This document shows positions 52,168-59,804 of a stretch of 64,000 nucleotides of DNA, piece after piece; position 1 is the stretch's first letter; every line of letters starts with the position of its first letter. A model generated the notes under the pieces. The model had not been told where the DNA came from and did not search any database. It was given only the letters and a program-made list of their open reading frames with translations. This DNA comes from Lachnospiraceae bacterium (GTDB lineage: Bacteria > Bacillota > Clostridia > Lachnospirales > Lachnospiraceae). The translations under genes and the position numbers were made by a program. The stretch lies in assembly GCA_017543445.1 (NCBI GenBank), contig JAFYGB010000069.1, positions 1 to 64,000 on the forward strand. The letters are read 5' to 3'.

Positions 52168-53004
52168 GTGAAACGAGATACTATTTCCAACTATGAGCCC
52201 ATTCAGGAAGGGCTGGTATTTTCCAGAAAACGAACCGTGGGAGATGCAGGCTACGCCTATCATCGCCATGATGCATGTGAGATCCTGTTGTTTCTCGAAG
52301 GTGACATACGCTTTTACATTGAACAGACGTGTTTCGTTCCCGCTCCGGGCAGCCTTGTGATCCTGAACCCGAATGAAATGCACAGGGTGCAGAGCGTGGG
52401 CGACACTCCCTATGAGCGCATCGTCCTGAATGTAAAGAAAAGCTTTATGGACATGTTGTCAACGGAGGATTATCAGCTGGCCGACTGCTTTTATCGCAGA
52501 CCATCGGGAACAGGAAATCTGCGGATCCTGTCGGCGGATCAGGTGACCGAGTTTTTGGATATGTATGGCAGATTGGAGAGAAGCAGCACAGAGGAGGCGG
52601 GCAGTTCGGTCGAAAGGAATGCCTACACGTCGTTATTTCTGCTTTGGATCAGTCGTCTCTATCAGGATGGACGGGAAAGAGTTGAGAATATGATGCCGGC
52701 CTATGTGTCCGGCGTGATGAAATACATCGCAGATCACTTGGATGAACCGCTCAACCTCGAGAAACTGGCGAAAATGTTCCATGTAAGCCCCGGCTATCTG
52801 AGCACGCAGTTTAGAAGACATACCGGGTTGACACTGAGGGATTACCTCCTGGACAGAAAGGTGAACCACGCGAAGATGCTTATGCTGGAGGGGGCCAATG
52901 TGAGCGAGGCTTGCTATCAGGCGGGGTTCGGGGATTACTCAAATTTCATCCGAAGTTTCAAAAAAGTCACGGGGATGCCGCCGGGAAAGTTCCGCAGGTC
53001 ATGA
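52168..53004 (+). CDS. AraC-family transcription regulator, cupin type
   Basis: The 278-residue protein starts at GTG with GAGAGGA upstream. An N-terminal cupin (~20-100; YHRHDACEILLFLEGDIRFYI, NPNEMHRVQS) should bind a sugar-like ligand. The C-terminal AraC domain has two HTHs: LNLEKLAKMFHVSPGYLSTQFRRHTGLTLRDYL and VSEACYQAGFGDYSNFIRSFKKVTGMPPGKFR. It shares a 119-bp intergenic region with the GH115 gene and probably regulates it in response to a xylan breakdown product. That region holds a short inverted repeat (TGCGC-GTTG-GCGCA, 52076-52089) and a weak candidate promoter for this gene (TTGTTT at 52096, TAACAT at 52119). Confidence 0.88.
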   Translation: MKRDTISNYEPIQEGLVFSRKRTVGDAGYAYHRHDACEILLFLEGDIRFYIEQTCFVPAPGSLVILNPNEMHRVQSVGDTPYERIVLNVKKSFMDMLSTEDYQLADCFYRRPSGTGNLRILSADQVTEFLDMYGRLERSSTEEAGSSVERNAYTSLFLLWISRLYQDGRERVENMMPAYVSGVMKYIADHLDEPLNLEKLAKMFHVSPGYLSTQFRRHTGLTLRDYLLDRKVNHAKMLMLEGANVSEACYQAGFGDYSNFIRSFKKVTGMPPGKFRRS

Positions 53005-53017
53005 TCCGCGGAACATA

Positions 53018-53047
53018 TTGACAAAAGGGCCCGGCGCAGGTTAGAAT
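53018..53047 (+). promoter_or_regulatory. Sigma-A promoter for the membrane protein at 53112
   Basis: Consensus TTGACA (53018-53023), 18 bp, TAGAAT (53042-53047). Confidence 0.65.
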
Positions 53048-53111
53048 ATTTTGTAATAAATTCAAATGCACAGAGAACGGATCATATGAAAATGAATAAG
53101 GGAGACCAGCT

Positions 53112-55160
53112 ATGAAAAGAACTATTCGATATATCGGTCGTATCATAGCGACGCTGATGGCGTTGCTACTTTTGCTGACCTGTCCGGTGCCCATTCCGGT
53201 GCGGGCCGCTTCGAAGATCTCCGCGGATCGTGATGACATCACCGTACTTTCCGTTACGGTCAATGTCAACACCGAAACGAGGATGGCTTATACCGAACTG
53301 ATCCTGAGCAACAACGGCGCGGAAGAGGCCGAGCTCACATTTCCGCTGCCGGAGATATCGGCCGGCATCGACGAAGATGCATTGACCGTGAAAACGAAAG
53401 ATGGACAGGATGTCGAGACTGACAATGGCGTAGTGACCCTGACCGTTCCGGCGGGAGGATACGCCGGGCTTTCCTATGCCTACAAGACGAAGAAAAACTT
53501 AAGCTACGAGGGAACGATCGCGTTTGATCTGCGACAGCTGACCCGGCAGTTCAACGACCGGATCGGACACATCGATTGGACGGTCGACATGCCGCTGTAT
53601 GAGCTGGTTTTGGTGAAGGATATCCAGCCGATGAACTATACGGTGAAAGATAACCGGGTGAGTGTGGTGTTGGATGATTTTACGATATGCCGACTTCTGG
53701 ACAGGATATCCTTGACACGAACTACACATGCCGGGCTTATGGCTGAGGCAGAAGAGTCGGGAGATGACAGTACTATTGCGCAGTTCATCATTGAGAACTA
53801 TCGGAAATGGTACAGGGATCCGTCTGCTTTTATCGATCAACTGATGTTTTACAAGAGTTGGGAGGATGATACTTTTATTATTGATAGTAATAAGACTCTT
53901 TTGAACATGTATTTAGTAGAGAAATACTCGAAATACTCGCCGGAGGAGCGGGAAGAACTGCTTCAAGAGATAGAGCGGTTCAACCCCTCGATATGGAATA
54001 CCGTCACACAGAACACGCAGCTTTTGTTTGATGACTGGTTGTTAAGTCTGGGAGAGGTAAACCCCGACGAACTATACTATATGATGTATTCTCCGGCCTT
54101 GGAGGCCATGTTAACTTCGACGGACCCGGAAGTATATGTCATATTATTGACCGCGCAGCCGGCCTTGGCAGGGAAAAAACTGGGCGTGGAGTATTATGAT
54201 TACTATGAAGAAATAAGGATAAAAGCTGTGGATGAGATGACGTTGCTGAAGGCCGGTCCGCATCACACGTACTATTATAAAGATGATCCTCGGTTCGTCT
54301 ATGTGTATTTGAATGAAAAGGATATCGACGATCTTCAAGTGTTCCGGGATTATCTGAGTGCTATTCATGCGAAAGCCGTTATTCGCAGCCAGATCGCTAT
54401 GAGGGATAGCGATGTTTTACGGGATATCGAAGATCTGTATGATTATAGGGCATATTATGCATATTCCGGAACAGAGACCTATCCGTATGTGCAATTTTCA
54501 CAGGATCTGATAAAAGGATACGCGCAGGCAGATCATGGCAAGGATAACTATAAAAACGTTTTGATCGAAAATGATGGCTTAGTCTATTTACTGGAGCATT
54601 GTCCATGTTTACTGATGCAATGTGAAGAACCGCTGAAGAATGAACTGGACATCCCTATATTTACATTGTACTGGGGATATGCTGTTCCAATGGAAGAAAG
54701 TGCGGATATGTTGGTGTCTCAATTTGAAACGTATACCCCGGATGCGGAACATACGTGTGGCATTCAAACGATCCGATATTTAATGGAGCAGCCCATCCCT
54801 AAGCAGATTCTGGACACAAGGGATGCAGAGAAACAGATGGCGAAAACCACGATCGCCGACCAGATCGCTTCTGCCCGTGCAGAGTTGAACCTGACGGCGA
54901 CTGAGGCATCGACCGAGGCAACGACTGAAGGTACGACGGAAATCACGACGGAGGCGACCGAACCGGCCGCCGAGGCAGCCACAGAGGCAGTTACCGAACC
55001 TTCGACGGCGGCTACAGAGGCCGAAACGCAGCAAGCTTCTGAGGAGTCGTCCGGAGGAAACGGACTGCTGATCGCGCTGATCATTGCCCTCGCTGTAGTG
55101 GGCCTGGGTGGAACGACGGCGGCCGTTATCATGCTCAAAAAGAATAAGAAGAACGAATAA
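53112..55160 (+). CDS. Type I membrane protein of an unrecognised three-member family (paralog 1)
   Basis: The 682-residue protein has a signal peptide (cleavage near VRA|AS), a large outer region, a Thr/Glu/Ala stalk (~595-640) and a C-terminal membrane helix followed by KKNKKNE. The outer region opens with a beta domain (ITVLSVTVNVNTETRMAYTELILSNNGAE, FPLPEISAGID, GYAGLSYAYKTKKNLSYEG, FNDRIGHIDWTVDMPLYELVLV). A less conserved helical middle follows, then EVYVILLTAQPALAGKKLG, FRDYLSAIHAKAVIRSQIAMRD, EPLKNELDIPIFTLYWGYA and EQPIPKQILDTRDAEKQMA. Paralogs at 57411 and 59805 share these blocks. I do not recognise the family and propose no activity. GGGAGACC precedes the ATG. It has its own promoter. 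Confidence 0.8.
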   Translation: MKRTIRYIGRIIATLMALLLLLTCPVPIPVRAASKISADRDDITVLSVTVNVNTETRMAYTELILSNNGAEEAELTFPLPEISAGIDEDALTVKTKDGQDVETDNGVVTLTVPAGGYAGLSYAYKTKKNLSYEGTIAFDLRQLTRQFNDRIGHIDWTVDMPLYELVLVKDIQPMNYTVKDNRVSVVLDDFTICRLLDRISLTRTTHAGLMAEAEESGDDSTIAQFIIENYRKWYRDPSAFIDQLMFYKSWEDDTFIIDSNKTLLNMYLVEKYSKYSPEEREELLQEIERFNPSIWNTVTQNTQLLFDDWLLSLGEVNPDELYYMMYSPALEAMLTSTDPEVYVILLTAQPALAGKKLGVEYYDYYEEIRIKAVDEMTLLKAGPHHTYYYKDDPRFVYVYLNEKDIDDLQVFRDYLSAIHAKAVIRSQIAMRDSDVLRDIEDLYDYRAYYAYSGTETYPYVQFSQDLIKGYAQADHGKDNYKNVLIENDGLVYLLEHCPCLLMQCEEPLKNELDIPIFTLYWGYAVPMEESADMLVSQFETYTPDAEHTCGIQTIRYLMEQPIPKQILDTRDAEKQMAKTTIADQIASARAELNLTATEASTEATTEGTTEITTEATEPAAEAATEAVTEPSTAATEAETQQASEESSGGNGLLIALIIALAVVGLGGTTAAVIMLKKNKKNE

Positions 55161-55169
55161 AAGATCGGC

Positions 55170-55192
55170 GGCAGGAGCTCTGGGCTCCTGCC
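55170..55192. terminator. Hairpin between convergent genes
   Basis: GGCAGGAGC pairs with GCTCCTGCC around a five-base loop, midway between the plus-strand gene ending at 55160 and the minus-strand gene ending at 55202. T tracts are short on both sides, so termination may be partial. Confidence 0.55.
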
Positions 55193-55201
55193 ACCGGTTT
55201 A

Positions 55202-55684
55202 TCATTCGTATTTCAGTTTTTTCGGAAGTATGGACTGCACGGGCGAAAGCTCGGCGACGGAGCTGATCTTATCTGCGATGCAGAGGATCCAGCTCTCGCG
55301 GCAACGAGGCACGCGCAGGTTCAAAGGAAACATGTGGCACCAGATCATGTCAGCCTCGATCTGACCGATCTCGAAGTCGCGACGAGCGTTTTTCAGGGAA
55401 GTGGCCGCGTGATGAAAACCGTGCCATTTGTGACCATCGTCGTGCCAGTCATACAAAAAGTAATCATGGAGCAGGGCGCCGCGGACCAGCGCACGCTCAT
55501 CGATCCGGAGATGAAGCTTTCGGGACAGGCGGATGCACATGGATGTTACGTGGAGCGAATGGTCGTAGATGCTCTGGGTTCCGTGCTGCACGAAGGCGCG
55601 GCTTTTCTGCATGCCTTCGGAGGCCAATATATCGCTGCCGTAACGACGGATCAGTTCGGCAGCCTTGCGATCAAATGAATTCAA
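55202..55684 (-). CDS. HD-domain phosphohydrolase-like protein
   Basis: The 160-residue protein has an HD-type pattern: IYDHSLHVTSMCIRLS (first His), VRGALLHDYFLYDWH (HD pair), a later His/Asp set (GFHHAATSL, ADMIWCHMFPLNL) and ILCIADKISSVAE with the final Asp. HD proteins cleave phosphate esters such as nucleotides using divalent metals; the substrate here is unknown. Similar short HD proteins are common in Clostridia. It is the only minus-strand gene between 52.1 and 63.3 kb. Upstream, 245 bp separate it from the start of the PstS-like gene on the other strand; this gap contains the Pho-box-like repeats. Confidence 0.8.
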   Translation of the reverse strand: MNSFDRKAAELIRRYGSDILASEGMQKSRAFVQHGTQSIYDHSLHVTSMCIRLSRKLHLRIDERALVRGALLHDYFLYDWHDDGHKWHGFHHAATSLKNARRDFEIGQIEADMIWCHMFPLNLRVPRCRESWILCIADKISSVAELSPVQSILPKKLKYE

Positions 55685-55783
55685 TGGATATCCTTTCTGC
55701 CCGGAATGCCAGGCTGGGTGATAGTTCCACCGCGCATATTATACGGGATTTCATAGGGCTTCGCAAGGGGTGGAAAGCAAAAA

Positions 55784-55843
55784 CTGTTACAAAACTATGA
55801 AATCCTGTTTCATTTGTATTAAAGTTTGTTACAGTAGTGTTAT
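55784..55843 (+). promoter_or_regulatory. Pho-box-like direct repeats upstream of the PstS-like gene
   Basis: CTGTTAC (55784), CTATGAA (55795), CTGTTTC (55805), TGTATTA (55815), TTGTTAC (55826) and GTGTTAT (55837) follow each other at 10-11 bp, one helical turn each. Known PhoB/PhoP sites are 11-bp direct repeats of CTGTCAT or TTAACA type. The placement before a PstS-like lipoprotein supports control by phosphate limitation. Only three of the six units are close to each other. Confidence 0.45.
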
Positions 55844-55929
55844 ATTTCAGTCAGAAAGGTTGACTTGACCGTTTGGATTTGTTAGATTTAAAGTGGTTTT
55901 AGAAACAGCAAAACCGGGAGGATAAAAAA

Positions 55930-57339
55930 ATGAAAAAGAGAATGTTTACAACTGCAATGGCAATGTCCATGATGATCAGCCTCGTAGGCTGTGGAGAGAA
56001 GAAGCCGGAAGAAACTACTCCGGCAGCAGAGACGACGACCGCGGCTCCTGCGACGACAGCAGCGCCCGCGACGGAGGCAAAAACAACGGAGGCTCCTGCG
56101 ACGACGGAAGCGCCCGTGACGGAGGCACCCACTACGGCAGAGCCTACCACGGAGGCACCTACACAGGCTCCGACGGAGGAATTCCTGTTTACGAAGGAGA
56201 ACTACCCGAAGGTTGACGGTGCGACCGCTCAGTATCCGATGTCCCTCGAGATCGCGAAGGCGACCATGGGCCTGACACAGGAAGAGGCGGAGGAGTTCAT
56301 CATCCACCACACGACGAAGAACGCGTATTACAACCTGATCGATAAGACGGTCGATGTGATCTTTGTTTCCGAACCTTCTGACGACATCCTGCAGCGCGCG
56401 GAAGATGCGGGCGTGACCTTTGAGATGACAGGCATTGGCCGCGACGGCTTTGTGTTTATCGTAAATGAAAATAACCCGGTGGAGAGCCTGACGCTCGACC
56501 AGATCCGCGACATCTACACCGGTAAGATCACCAACTGGAAGGAAGTTGGCGGTGAGGATATCGAGATCTGTGCGTACCAGCGTGAGCAGAACTCCGGCAG
56601 CCAGAACCTGATGGAGAAGATGGTTATGCAGGGCCTCGAGCTCATGGAGGCACCGAAGAGCTTCTACATCGACTCTATGTCCGGCCTGATCGACCAGATC
56701 GCGGCGTATGAGACCAGTTCCTCTTCTCTGGGCTATTCCGTATATCTCTACGCGAAGGATCTGTATGTAAAGGACAATGTGAAGTTCCTGGGCATCAATG
56801 GCGTTGTGCCGAGTGATGAGACGATCGCCAGCGGCGAGTATCCGCTATCGAAGATCGTGTATGCAGTATATCGCAGCGACGAACCGGCAGACAGCCCGGT
56901 ACGTAAACTCTGCAACTGGCTGCTGACCGAAGAAGGCCAAGAGGCAGTTGTAGCCGGCGGTTATAGCGGTATCATCGGAGATGCTTCCATTCCTGACGGC
57001 TCCTATCTGGTAGAGGATTATGAAAGAGGATTTTTCAGAGATGCCGACGGAAACGTGGCGGCTAAGGAAGATCTGAAGAACGGAACCTTTACATTGACCG
57101 GTTCTTTGGGTACGTTTGATGACAAATGGAACTTCCAGAGATTATATCCGTTTGCGGTCAGAACCTTTGCGGTGTCCGATGATCTCCAGATCATCCATTC
57201 CGGAGGAACCGGTGAGGATACGCCTGGTTCGATCCCTGATTTTGCCGAGTTCTATAGCGATTATGTTCGCAGCCAAGGTGCTTCGATCAGCATCGACATC
57301 AAGGACGGAAAGATCTGCAAGATCGAGATCGCTTCATAA
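55930..57339 (+). CDS. PstS-like phosphate-binding lipoprotein with Thr/Glu/Ala/Pro stalk
   Basis: The 469-residue protein has a lipoprotein signal (ISLVGC, Cys21), then a ~65-residue stalk rich in TEAP and TTAAP units, then a PBP-like domain (~75-345). Matches to PstS-type proteins include ATAQYPMSLEIAKA, VDVIFVSEPSDD, FVFIVNENNPVESLTLDQIRDIYTGKITNWKEVGG, and QREQNSGSQNLMEKMVM, which resembles the phosphate-binding R-x-x-x-SGS element. The last ~100 residues extend beyond a usual PstS. No pstCAB transporter genes are nearby, so it may act as a sensor or work with a transporter elsewhere. GGGAGG precedes the ATG. The second paralog of the unknown family follows after 71 bp. Confidence 0.8.
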   Translation: MKKRMFTTAMAMSMMISLVGCGEKKPEETTPAAETTTAAPATTAAPATEAKTTEAPATTEAPVTEAPTTAEPTTEAPTQAPTEEFLFTKENYPKVDGATAQYPMSLEIAKATMGLTQEEAEEFIIHHTTKNAYYNLIDKTVDVIFVSEPSDDILQRAEDAGVTFEMTGIGRDGFVFIVNENNPVESLTLDQIRDIYTGKITNWKEVGGEDIEICAYQREQNSGSQNLMEKMVMQGLELMEAPKSFYIDSMSGLIDQIAAYETSSSSLGYSVYLYAKDLYVKDNVKFLGINGVVPSDETIASGEYPLSKIVYAVYRSDEPADSPVRKLCNWLLTEEGQEAVVAGGYSGIIGDASIPDGSYLVEDYERGFFRDADGNVAAKEDLKNGTFTLTGSLGTFDDKWNFQRLYPFAVRTFAVSDDLQIIHSGGTGEDTPGSIPDFAEFYSDYVRSQGASISIDIKDGKICKIEIAS

Positions 57340-57361
57340 GTAAATCAGAATAAGCTTTACC

Positions 57362-57388
57362 CATCCGCGTGTGCTTCACACGCGGATG
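57362..57388 (+). other. Strong hairpin without T tract ahead of paralog 2
   Basis: CATCCGCGTGTG pairs perfectly with CACACGCGGATG around a three-base loop. It is followed by TTGG rather than a T run and ends about 12 bases before the GGAGGGG ribosome site at 57400. It may protect mRNA ends or tune downstream expression; weak termination is possible. Confidence 0.55.
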
Positions 57389-57410
57389 TTGGTTAAATGG
57401 AGGGGAAATC

Positions 57411-59714
57411 ATGAGAAGACAGAGTTCTATTACCATACGTGTGATCGCGGCGTTTCTGGCGCTGCTGATGGTGTTGGTCTGCGTTCCGGTGGTTCCGACG
57501 CAGGCGGCGCCCGAGGAGGGCAATGAAGATCACGATGACATCACTGTGCTTTCCGTCATCGTCAATACGAACACGGAGACGAACGAAGTCTTCACCGAGC
57601 TGATCCTGCAGAATAAAGCTGCAGAAGATCAGCAGATCACATTTTCCCTGCCCGAAACATACGCCGGAATCAATGTGAAATCATTGGCCGTGAAGACGTC
57701 AAATGGCGAGAAGTTCGCGCACGATAACGGCGTGGTGACACTGGACATCAAAGCCGGAGGATTCGCGGGGGTATCCTACACATACAAGACGAAGAAAAAC
57801 CTGGCATACGAGCATGTGATTTCGTTCGATCTGAAGCAACTGGCGGCGCTGTTTAACGACCGTATCGGCCATCTGGAATGGACCGTCGATATGCCGTTGT
57901 ATGAAGTGATACTGGTCAATAATATCCAGCCGGTCAATTATACGTGTAATGGCCGTCGCATTAGCGTTCATCTGGATAACTTTCTAGTAAGCCGACTGTT
58001 GAACCAGGTCTATCTGGAGAGGACGACACATAAGGATCTGTTGGAAGACATTGAAAATATCGATGAAGTGATCGAGACTGAGAAAGCTCGGCTTCTGGAA
58101 ATTCCGGATGAGTTGGCTCCTCTGAGAAAAGAAGGCCAGGAACTGGATGATAGGATCGATCGAGAGGTTGATTGGGAGAGCATCTGGGAGATCGGATGGG
58201 AGAATTTGGATCTGGAGCAGCGGAACTATATATCCGGTTTGCAAGAACGAAGCGAAGAACTGTGGGAGAGAATTAATGAACTTGTAGAAGAGAGAGATGA
58301 TCTGGAATATCAAATCGCGCACCGAATCGCTAACAAGTTTATCATAGAAAACTATCGTGAGTGGTATAAAAATCCCGAAGAAATACGGAGACATTTAGAA
58401 CCGGATCGTGGTTATACACTCTTGAGTATGTATCTGGATCGGCATTATCCGCCAAAGGATAGGGAGATGATCCTTGGGAAACTGATGATCCGAGACTATT
58501 CGGAAGTAGGAGATTATTCGTCAGAGTTGCTTTATGTTTTTGAAAACATGGCTGATTACCCGGATGATGACGCAAACTTATTCAAGTATCTCTTGTGGGG
58601 CATGGGCTTTATCGATGATCCGTATTATCCTTGGGATGTGCCCGGGCCTGCGGTACGGGCAATGTACTACGGCGAAGAACAATCGGTATATGCCATCCTT
58701 CCCAGCGGAACGAAGATCGACCGGAGTAAGACCATTATAGTACAAAATGATTTGGGCGACAGAAGCGAAACCTTTGTTTCCGACATAAATGAATATATCA
58801 TCCAACGTATGGAAATAGACTACTATACGCCTTGCCGTTTCGCATTTATCAGCGAGTCGGAATTTGGGGACATCGATATGGTGTCGGACTATTTAGATGC
58901 TTTGCATGTGAAAGCGATCATCCGCGCGGAACTTCCCGAGAGGCTTTTCTTTATGGTTGCGGGACATTCGTATTGTTCGGATGGCGAATGTATTTTTGGT
59001 TACGATGGAACGGAAGAATGGCCATATGAAGTCTTTAAACAGGATTTTCATTCAGCCTACACATATTGGGAATTATTACCTCAGTATCCTCTTTTAGTTA
59101 GCTCTATGGTTGGATCAGGCATTAGTACCTTGGAAGATTCTCGTAACGTTAAGGAGCCCCTTAAGGACACGTTTGAGTTTCCAATCATGACATTGTATCT
59201 GGGGGTAATACAGAGTGAGTCGGAAACGGAAATAGACCTAACCTCTTTCCTTGGTAAGGCCCCTTTCAGAGATGGGGCAGTCAATAATCTGATGGATCTT
59301 TCCATTCCGAAGAAGATGATCGATGCTCATTATGAGGGCGTCAAGGCAGCGAAAGAAGAAACGGATCGGCTGCTATCCCAAGCCGCTGAAGCATTGAAAT
59401 TGCCTGAGGCGCCGGAAGCACCGACGCTGGCTCTTACGGAAGCACCGACGCAGGAGGTCGAGACCACGGAGGCGAACACCGAAAGTGGTACGGAGGCTTC
59501 TACAGAGGCGACGACCGAAGAACACTCTACTGAAGCAGAGCCCGAGGAGACCATGCAGGCTGTAGAAACAACGCAAGACTCTGCTACGGCAGAAGCGGAC
59601 AATGCATCTGGGGGTCCCGGTTCGTTGCTGTGGATCATCCTCGGAGCGACCTTCGTGGTGTTGGCGGGCGCGACCACACTGGCCGTGGTGATGCGAAAGC
59701 GAAAAAAGAATTGA
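57411..59714 (+). CDS. Type I membrane protein of the unrecognised family (paralog 2)
   Basis: The start at 57411 (767 residues) is chosen because GGAGGGG lies upstream and a signal peptide follows (MRRQSSITIRVIAAFLALLMVLVC in parts, cleavage near TQA|AP). The beta domain is conserved with the other paralogs (DDITVLSVIVNTNTETNEVF, FSLPETYAGIN, FAGVSYTYKTKKNLAYE, FNDRIGHLEWTVDMPLYEVILV). It is longer than paralog 1 because of a charged, probably coiled-coil insertion at ~210-310 (ERTTHKDLLEDIENIDEVIE, LQERSEELWERINELVEERD). The end has PIPKKMIDAHYEGVKAAKEE, a TEAPTQEVETTEA stalk and a membrane helix ending RKRKKN. No family is recognised. It may share a transcript with the PstS-like gene, separated by a hairpin. 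Confidence 0.8.
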   Translation: MRRQSSITIRVIAAFLALLMVLVCVPVVPTQAAPEEGNEDHDDITVLSVIVNTNTETNEVFTELILQNKAAEDQQITFSLPETYAGINVKSLAVKTSNGEKFAHDNGVVTLDIKAGGFAGVSYTYKTKKNLAYEHVISFDLKQLAALFNDRIGHLEWTVDMPLYEVILVNNIQPVNYTCNGRRISVHLDNFLVSRLLNQVYLERTTHKDLLEDIENIDEVIETEKARLLEIPDELAPLRKEGQELDDRIDREVDWESIWEIGWENLDLEQRNYISGLQERSEELWERINELVEERDDLEYQIAHRIANKFIIENYREWYKNPEEIRRHLEPDRGYTLLSMYLDRHYPPKDREMILGKLMIRDYSEVGDYSSELLYVFENMADYPDDDANLFKYLLWGMGFIDDPYYPWDVPGPAVRAMYYGEEQSVYAILPSGTKIDRSKTIIVQNDLGDRSETFVSDINEYIIQRMEIDYYTPCRFAFISESEFGDIDMVSDYLDALHVKAIIRAELPERLFFMVAGHSYCSDGECIFGYDGTEEWPYEVFKQDFHSAYTYWELLPQYPLLVSSMVGSGISTLEDSRNVKEPLKDTFEFPIMTLYLGVIQSESETEIDLTSFLGKAPFRDGAVNNLMDLSIPKKMIDAHYEGVKAAKEETDRLLSQAAEALKLPEAPEAPTLALTEAPTQEVETTEANTESGTEASTEATTEEHSTEAEPEETMQAVETTQDSATAEADNASGGPGSLLWIILGATFVVLAGATTLAVVMRKRKKN

Positions 59715-59743
59715 TTTCAGATGAATACATGTGGCAGAAGATG

Positions 59744-59752
59744 TGTTATAAT
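59744..59752 (+). promoter_or_regulatory. Extended -10 promoter for paralog 3
   Basis: TGTTATAAT: TATAAT at 59747-59752 with the TG of an extended -10, 53 bp before the start codon. The -35 region is poor. Confidence 0.5.
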
Positions 59753-59804
59753 TAAGAATATGAAGGCTATTGTGTAATTAAATCTACAAATGGGGGGATG
59801 CTCT

